Below are positions 59,201 to 64,000 of a stretch of 64,000 bases of DNA, piece by piece. Source of the DNA: Bacillota bacterium (lineage in GTDB: Bacteria; Bacillota; Clostridia; Christensenellales; Aristaeellaceae); NCBI GenBank assembly GCA_030057655.1, contig JASGUQ010000014.1:1-64000 (forward strand), read 5' to 3'. Made by a program: the position numbers and the translations under genes. A model generated the notes under the pieces. The model saw only the letters and a list, made by a program, of their open reading frames with translations, was not told the DNA's origin and searched no databases. Every line of letters begins with the position of its first letter. Positions within the stretch are counted from its first letter, which is position 1.

Positions 59201-59871
59201 ACCTTTTTCACCGCCTTGTAGCCCAGCCCCCGGACGGATTGGATTTCAAATTCCGGCCAGTCCGAAAACCGCCGGCGCAGCCTGCCGATGTGTACGGTAA
59301 CTGTCTCCCAGCCGGTTTCGGAATCGGCGCCCCAGATTTCATCCATCAGCTGAATGCGTGTAAAAATCTTGCCGGGGTAGGACAGCAGCTTATACAGCAG
59401 CAGAAATTCCTTTTGGGGCAGCTCAATTGTTTTGCCTGGCCGGGAAACCGTCATCGTGTCATAATCCAGCAGCACATCGCCCACTGTCAGCTGCCGCTCG
59501 CTGATGATGCGCGCGCGGCGCAGCAGCGCCTTGATGCGCAGCAGCATTTCTTCCACATCCAAAGGCTTGGTCATGTAGTCATCGGTGCCGACCAGAAAGC
59601 CCTGATGCTTATGTACGGGCAATTGCCTGGCAGATATCATCAGAATGGGCAGTTCGCTTTGCCCGTCCCGAAGCGTCTTGGTCAATTCATATCCGTCCAT
59701 GCCCGGCATCATCACATCCAGCACAATCAGGTCAAAACAATTTTGATCGATTTTGTTAAGCGCATCCTGCCCGTCCACGGCAGTTGTCACAGTATATCCC
59801 TCTGCTTCCAGCACTGCCTGAATCAAGCGGCGGGTGTTTATATCATCGTCAACAACCAAAATATGGACCAT
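59197..59871 (-). CDS. OmpR-family response regulator
   Basis: A 224-residue regulator. The receiver has DDD at 8-10, phosphoacceptor Asp52 (LIVLDVMMPGMDGYE) and Lys in MTKPLD. The winged-helix output domain (about 125-224) has ELPQKEFLLLYKLLSYPGKI, TVTVHIGRLRRRFSD and IQSVRGLGYKAVK. The start at 59871 is set by GAGGTG with 9-bp spacing. A copy of the box used at three other promoters lies directly upstream, so it most likely binds that box and activates its own operon. Confidence 0.93.
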   Translation of the reverse strand: MVHILVVDDDINTRRLIQAVLEAEGYTVTTAVDGQDALNKIDQNCFDLIVLDVMMPGMDGYELTKTLRDGQSELPILMISARQLPVHKHQGFLVGTDDYMTKPLDVEEMLLRIKALLRRARIISERQLTVGDVLLDYDTMTVSRPGKTIELPQKEFLLLYKLLSYPGKIFTRIQLMDEIWGADSETGWETVTVHIGRLRRRFSDWPEFEIQSVRGLGYKAVKKV

Positions 59872-59893
59872 GGCCTGCATCACCTCAATTATT

Positions 59894-59926
59894 ATAATAA
59901 CCCATTATTCTAAACTGAATCGAAAC
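59894..59926 (-). promoter_or_regulatory. Two-component box and -10 of the regulator operon
   Basis: Minus strand GTTTCGATTCAGTTTAG (59910-59926), exactly 10 bp, then TATTAT (59894-59899). Positive autoregulation is predicted. Confidence 0.7.
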
Positions 59927-60044
59927 CAGAAACCTTATATTAGTATATCAAATTGATGCGTGCCATTTCGCCCTGGTTAGCCGTGTTGCAGTCATGATGT
60001 TTCAGGGCCTCTTGCTTCACCTTTCACAACCGCATTTTAAAGAG

Positions 60045-60050
60045 TATAAT
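60045..60050 (+). promoter_or_regulatory. -10 box of the trkA-trkH operon
   Basis: Consensus TATAAT 31 bp before trkA; a -35 at the expected place (TTTCAC, 60022-60027) is poor. Confidence 0.45.
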
Positions 60051-60080
60051 ACCTCATGGATTTCATCACCGGAGGGAAGC

Positions 60081-61457
60081 ATGCGCATTATCATCATCGG
60101 CGATGGCAAGGTCGGCCACACCATCGCGGAACACCTGATCGCCGAGGAGCACGAGGTCACCATGGTGGACCGCAGCGAGGCGGCGCTCATGCGCAGCCAG
60201 GACACCCTGGACGCCATGATGGTCAAGGGCAACGGCGTCAACGTGGACACGCTGATGGAGGCGGGCGCGCAAAGGGCGGACATCGTCATCGCGGTTACGG
60301 TCAGCGATGAGATCAACATGCTCGCTTGCCTCACCGCCAAGCGCCTGGGAACCGGCTATGCCATCGCGCGCATCCGGGATCCCGAGTACAACAAGTCGCT
60401 CTCCTTCCTCATGCGCGAACTGCTGGTGGACTACGTCATCAACCCGGAGCGCATTGCCGCCCAGGCGATCAGCCGGATGCTGCGCTATCCCTTTGCCGGC
60501 AACATCGAGACCTTTGCCCGCGGGCGGGTCGAATTGATGGATTTTACGCTGGGAAAGGACGATGTTCTGGTCGGGCACGCCTTAAAAGACCTGGGCAGCC
60601 TGCGCCCCGCACTGCCCCGCGTGTTGTTCTGCGCGATCCAAAGGGGGGAGGATGCCATCATCCCCAAGGGCGACCTGGTGCTCAAGGAGGGCGACCGCGT
60701 TTACGTCGCGGGCGACATCCCGACCATCACCCAGTTTTTCAGGCAAGTCGGCAAAAACACTTCCAACATCAGGAGCGTCTTGATCCTGGGCGGCGGACGC
60801 ATCGCCTATTACCTGGCCAGCCTGCTTCTTCAGATGCACATGAAGGTTACCATCATCGAGATCGATGAGGAACGCGCCGCGGAACTGGCGGAGATGCTGC
60901 CCCAGGCCAATGTGATCCTGGGCGACGGCACCGATCAGGAGCTGCTGGTTTCAGAAGGCCTGGTCAATTTTGACGCCTTCATCACCCTGTCCGGCCTGGA
61001 TGAGGAAAACATCATGTCCGGCCTGTACGCCAAACACGCGGGCGTGCGCAAGGTGATCGTGAAGAACAGCCGGGACAACTACCTGGATCTGTTAAGCGCC
61101 ATCGGGCTTGAAAGCGTCATCAGCCTCAGGCATGTGACCGGAAACGTCATTCTGCGCACGGTGCGCACCAGGTCCGCTGCCGATGCCGCGGCCGCTGTGG
61201 AACGCCTGTACCGCCTGATGGACGGCGAGGTAGAAGCGATGGAGTTCATCGTCCAGAAGGACGACCCCTTTATCAACATTCCCTTAAAAAACCTGGCTGT
61301 GAGACAGGACGCCTTGATCGCGGTCCTGGTGCGGGATGGCCAGGTGCGCGTCCCCTTTGGTGAGGACTGCATGCAGGCCGGGGACCGCGCGGTGGTCGTG
61401 GTGAAGGGCGGCGGGGTTGAGACCCTGTCCGACGTCATCAAAGGCGGCGCGCGGTGA
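60081..61457 (+). CDS. trkA: Trk potassium uptake regulatory subunit TrkA
   Basis: A 458-residue cytosolic protein with two RCK units. The first Rossmann fold is MRIIIIGDGKVGHTIAEHLI; the second starts near residue 233 (SVLILGGGRIAYYLASLLLQ). Each is followed by a TrkA_C domain (about 140-220 and 375-455). It binds NAD(H) and ATP/ADP and gates TrkH. The ATG at 60081 follows GGAGG; a longer frame upstream has no such site. Its stop overlaps the trkH start by 4 bp. Confidence 0.95.
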   Translation: MRIIIIGDGKVGHTIAEHLIAEEHEVTMVDRSEAALMRSQDTLDAMMVKGNGVNVDTLMEAGAQRADIVIAVTVSDEINMLACLTAKRLGTGYAIARIRDPEYNKSLSFLMRELLVDYVINPERIAAQAISRMLRYPFAGNIETFARGRVELMDFTLGKDDVLVGHALKDLGSLRPALPRVLFCAIQRGEDAIIPKGDLVLKEGDRVYVAGDIPTITQFFRQVGKNTSNIRSVLILGGGRIAYYLASLLLQMHMKVTIIEIDEERAAELAEMLPQANVILGDGTDQELLVSEGLVNFDAFITLSGLDEENIMSGLYAKHAGVRKVIVKNSRDNYLDLLSAIGLESVISLRHVTGNVILRTVRTRSAADAAAAVERLYRLMDGEVEAMEFIVQKDDPFINIPLKNLAVRQDALIAVLVRDGQVRVPFGEDCMQAGDRAVVVVKGGGVETLSDVIKGGAR

Positions 61458-62899
61458 ACGGACGGCTCATCCTCAACATCCTGGGCAAACTGCTGGTGCT
61501 GGAAGCCGGCATGATGGCGCCCGCCCTTTTTATTTCCCTCCTCAGCCGTCAAAATGACGCCCTGCCCTTTGTGTACACCATCCTTCTGATCTTGCTTCTG
61601 GGTCTGCCTCTGGTGCTTTTGAAGTGCGACAGCAAGGACGTCAGGGCCAAAGAGGGCCTGGTCGTGGTGTCCCTGGCCTGGGTGCTGCTTTCCGCCTTTG
61701 GCGCCCTGCCTTTTATTTTTCACGGCTCCATCCCCAATTTCATCAACGCGATGTTTGAGATCGTATCCGGCTTCACCACGACCGGGGCAACCATCCTTTC
61801 TAACATTGAGATCCTGCCAAAGGGCCTTTTGTTCTGGCGTTCCTTCACCCACTGGGTGGGCGGGATGGGCGTCTTGATCCTGACCCTGGCAGTCATGCCC
61901 AAGCTGTCCGGCCGCGGCTCCGTTCTGGCCAGGGCAGAAAGCCCGGGGCCCACCTTCTCAAAAGTGGCGCCCAAGATGCGCGACACCGCGCGGATGATGT
62001 ACGCGATCTATTCTGTTTTGACCCTCATCATGCTGGGCCTGCTCCTTTTGACCGGGATGCCGCTGTTTGATGCCCTGATCCACACCCTGGGCGCTGCGGG
62101 CACAGGCGGGTTTTCCAACAAAAACCTGTCTGTTGGATTTTACAACAACCCTTGGGCGGAGGGAATCATCGCGCTGTTCATGCTGCTGTTCGGGATGAAC
62201 TTCGTGGTCTATTTCAGGCTGCTGCGCGGGGAAGGGCTCAAGTCCTTTAAGTCGGACGAGGTGCGCGCCTATTGGCTCATCGCGCTTGCCACCATGGTCT
62301 TGATCGCGCTGGAGCTTCTGCCGGAATACGGCAATTTTCTGACAGCCTTCCGCTACTCCAGCTTCCAGGTCTCCTCCATCATGTCCACCACCGGCTACGC
62401 CACGGTCAATTTCGCGCTCTGGCCGCAGTTTTCGCACATTTTGCTGGTGCTGCTGATGCTGATTGGCGCCTGTGCCGGCTCCACCGCGGGCGGTATCAAG
62501 GTCAGCCGCGTTGTGATCCTCAGCAAGGCGGCAGGCCGTGAGATCGGCCAGGCGGCGGCGCCCAGGAAGGTGCGACTGCTGCAGGTGGACAAAAAAGTGC
62601 TTTCAGAGGACACGCTGCGCTCCATCCTGGTGTTTTTCTTTATTTACATGGTCTTTCTGTTCCTGGGCACCCTGGTCGCTTCCACGGACGGGCATGATTT
62701 TGTCACCTGCTTTTCCGCGGTCGCTTCCTGCCTGTCCAACATCGGCCCCGGCCTGAGCCTGGTCGGTCCCCTTGGGAATTTTGACATCTTTTCTCCCCAT
62801 GTGAAGGTGATCTTAACCTTTCTGATGCTGGCGGGCAGGCTGGAATTTATCCCGCTTTTGTCGCTGTTCCACCGCGAACTGTGGAGCAAGAGCCACTGA
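61454..62899 (+). CDS. trkH: Trk potassium uptake channel TrkH
   Basis: A 481-residue membrane protein with four pore repeats. Filter-like loops are visible: VSGFTTTGATIL, LGAAGTGGFSNKNL, SSIMSTTGYATVNF and the Gly-rich GACAGSTAGGIKVSR. The protein moves K+ with the help of TrkA. The start is a GTG overlapping the trkA stop (GTGA), a normal sign of coupling. Confidence 0.95.
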   Translation: MNGRLILNILGKLLVLEAGMMAPALFISLLSRQNDALPFVYTILLILLLGLPLVLLKCDSKDVRAKEGLVVVSLAWVLLSAFGALPFIFHGSIPNFINAMFEIVSGFTTTGATILSNIEILPKGLLFWRSFTHWVGGMGVLILTLAVMPKLSGRGSVLARAESPGPTFSKVAPKMRDTARMMYAIYSVLTLIMLGLLLLTGMPLFDALIHTLGAAGTGGFSNKNLSVGFYNNPWAEGIIALFMLLFGMNFVVYFRLLRGEGLKSFKSDEVRAYWLIALATMVLIALELLPEYGNFLTAFRYSSFQVSSIMSTTGYATVNFALWPQFSHILLVLLMLIGACAGSTAGGIKVSRVVILSKAAGREIGQAAAPRKVRLLQVDKKVLSEDTLRSILVFFFIYMVFLFLGTLVASTDGHDFVTCFSAVASCLSNIGPGLSLVGPLGNFDIFSPHVKVILTFLMLAGRLEFIPLLSLFHRELWSKSH

Positions 62900-62945
62900 C
62901 GCTGGCAATACACAAAACGGCCACAAATTTTCGCTGATCCAGACA

Positions 62946-62982
62946 GCGCGCGCTGGGAACAAAGGTTTCAGCGCGCTTTTTG
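62946..62982 (+). terminator. Terminator of trkA-trkH
   Basis: GCGCGCTG / CAGCGCGC (62948-62955 and 62969-62976) followed by TTTTTG. Confidence 0.8.
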
Positions 62983-63006
62983 CGTGGGTCTAATATTGCC
63001 CAGGCA

Positions 63007-63035
63007 TTGACAAGAATGGCCTGGCTTTGTAAACT
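63007..63035 (+). promoter_or_regulatory. Promoter of pckG
   Basis: TTGACA (63007-63012), 17 bp, TAAACT (63030-63035). The leader to the ATG is about 110 nt. Confidence 0.75.
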
Positions 63036-63151
63036 AAATTCTGTTGGGATTTTTTCTGCCCGCTCATTTTTCGGACAAAACAGGCAGGTAAATGCCCGCC
63101 GTTTGATCAAATAATCGCTTGCGGATCGTTACGCAGGCAGGAGGTATCGTG

Positions 63152-64000
63152 ATGACCAAGAATAAGAAACTGCTCGCCTGGGTAAACGAGATGGCCGAAC
63201 TGTGCAAGCCTGACAAAGTGCACTGGTGCGACGGTTCAAAAGAGGAGTATGACCGTATGATGGACGAAATGGTCGCTTCCGGCATGGCCATTCGCCTGAA
63301 TGAGAAAAAGCGACCCGGGTCCTATCTTTTCCGCAGCCATCCTTCCGACGTCGCCCGTGTTGAGGACCGCACCTTTATCGCCTCTGCGACAAAGGAAGAA
63401 GCCGGCCCCACCAACAACTGGCGCGACCCCAAGGAACTGAAGGCCACTTTGACCGGCCTGTTCAACGGCTCCATGAAGGGCCGGACGATGTATGTTTTGC
63501 CCTTTGTGATGGGCCCCCTGAACTCCCCCTTCTCCATCATCGGCGTGGAACTGACAGACAGCCCCTATGTCGCGGTCAACATGCGCCTGATGACCCGCAT
63601 GGGCAAGGATGCCCTTGATATGCTGGGCGAGGACGGGGATTTTGTGCCCTGCCTGCACTCCGTCGGCGCGCCCTTAAAGCCCGGTGACAAGGACTCCACC
63701 TGGCCCTGCGCGCCCATGGAAGACAAGTACATCGCGCATTTCCCCGAGGAGCGCGCCATCTGGTCCTACGGCTCCGGCTACGGCGGCAACGCGCTGCTTG
63801 GCAAAAAGTGCCTGGCGCTGCGCATCGCTTCCGCCATCGCCCGGGATGAGGGCTGGCAGGCTGAGCACATGCTGATCCTGGGCCTGACCAACTCCGAAGG
63901 CGAAAAGACCTACATTACCGCCGCCTTCCCCTCCGCCTGCGGAAAGACCAACCTGGCCATGCTGGTGCCCACCCTGCCTGATTACAAGGTGGAGACCCTG
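63152..64000 (+). CDS. pckG: Phosphoenolpyruvate carboxykinase (GTP), 5' part
   Basis: The first 283 codons; the gene runs beyond the window (full proteins are about 600 residues). The product starts [20 protein letters not shown]. Recognised segments are [72 protein letters not shown] and the P-loop [13 protein letters not shown]. The GTP form interconverts oxaloacetate and PEP. The ATG is 7 bp after AGGAGG. A GTG one codon upstream is possible. Confidence 0.93.
   Translation, partial: MTKNKKLLAWVNEMAELCKPDKVHWCDGSKEEYDRMMDEMVASGMAIRLNEKKRPGSYLFRSHPSDVARVEDRTFIASATKEEAGPTNNWRDPKELKATLTGLFNGSMKGRTMYVLPFVMGPLNSPFSIIGVELTDSPYVAVNMRLMTRMGKDALDMLGEDGDFVPCLHSVGAPLKPGDKDSTWPCAPMEDKYIAHFPEERAIWSYGSGYGGNALLGKKCLALRIASAIARDEGWQAEHMLILGLTNSEGEKTYITAAFPSACGKTNLAMLVPTLPDYKVETL

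Overview
The window looks like a chromosomal segment of a GC-rich, Gram-positive anaerobe of the class Clostridia. The evidence is strong AGGAGG ribosome binding sites, sigma-A promoters with 17-bp spacing, many Sec-exported proteins in a single-membrane layout, a GTP-type PEP carboxykinase, CstA, TrkAH and oligosaccharide ABC importers. No rRNA or tRNA was seen, and species assignment is not possible from the sequence alone. The window ends inside pckG.

Layout. 0-1.2 kb: a secreted fibronectin-III protein. 1.2-5.5 kb: an iron(III)-type ABC importer. 5.7-11.3 kb: a HAD phosphatase, an FAD/NAD oxidoreductase, cinA and cstA. 11.3-12 kb: a decayed IS200/IS605 element. 12-14.4 kb: a membrane protein, small XRE regulator and DUF2975 operon. 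14.4-25.9 kb: a LuxR-type regulator divergent from a secreted alkylsulfatase-like protein, then several secreted proteins of unknown role and an XRE regulator. 26-34.4 kb: a complete type II-A CRISPR-Cas locus (tracrRNA, cas9, cas1, cas2, csn2, array) beside a divergent HTH gene. 34.4-38.4 kb: an ECF sigma/anti-sigma pair, an SPFH/zinc-ribbon protein and a receiver-like protein. 38.6-49.6 kb: two convergent sugar loci. One joins a PLP lyase, a carbohydrate ABC importer and an alpha-L-fucosidase; the other is a rhamnose-type ABC importer with an L-rhamnose mutarotase. 49.7-60 kb: an island, partly AT-richer, with patatin, lipase, a very large ABC transporter, radical SAM, DegV and a two-component system. 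60-64 kb: trkA-trkH and the start of pckG.

Two results stand out. First, the tracrRNA can be fully drawn on the minus strand between the HTH gene and cas9: promoter, full-length anti-repeat, SpCas9-like bulge, hairpins and terminator. Its -35 box overlaps the cas9 start codon, so any longer cas9 leader is antisense to it. Second, four promoters in the 51.9-59.9 kb island share one architecture: two GTTT half-sites 11 bp apart, then exactly 10 bp, then a -10 box. They precede the secreted lipase, the ABC transporter, the radical SAM/degV operon and the response regulator itself. This defines an autoregulated two-component regulon that looks devoted to lipids or the cell envelope. A separate element is shared by the fibronectin gene and the alkylsulfatase gene with identical spacing to the -10 and may be the site of the neighbouring LuxR-type regulator.
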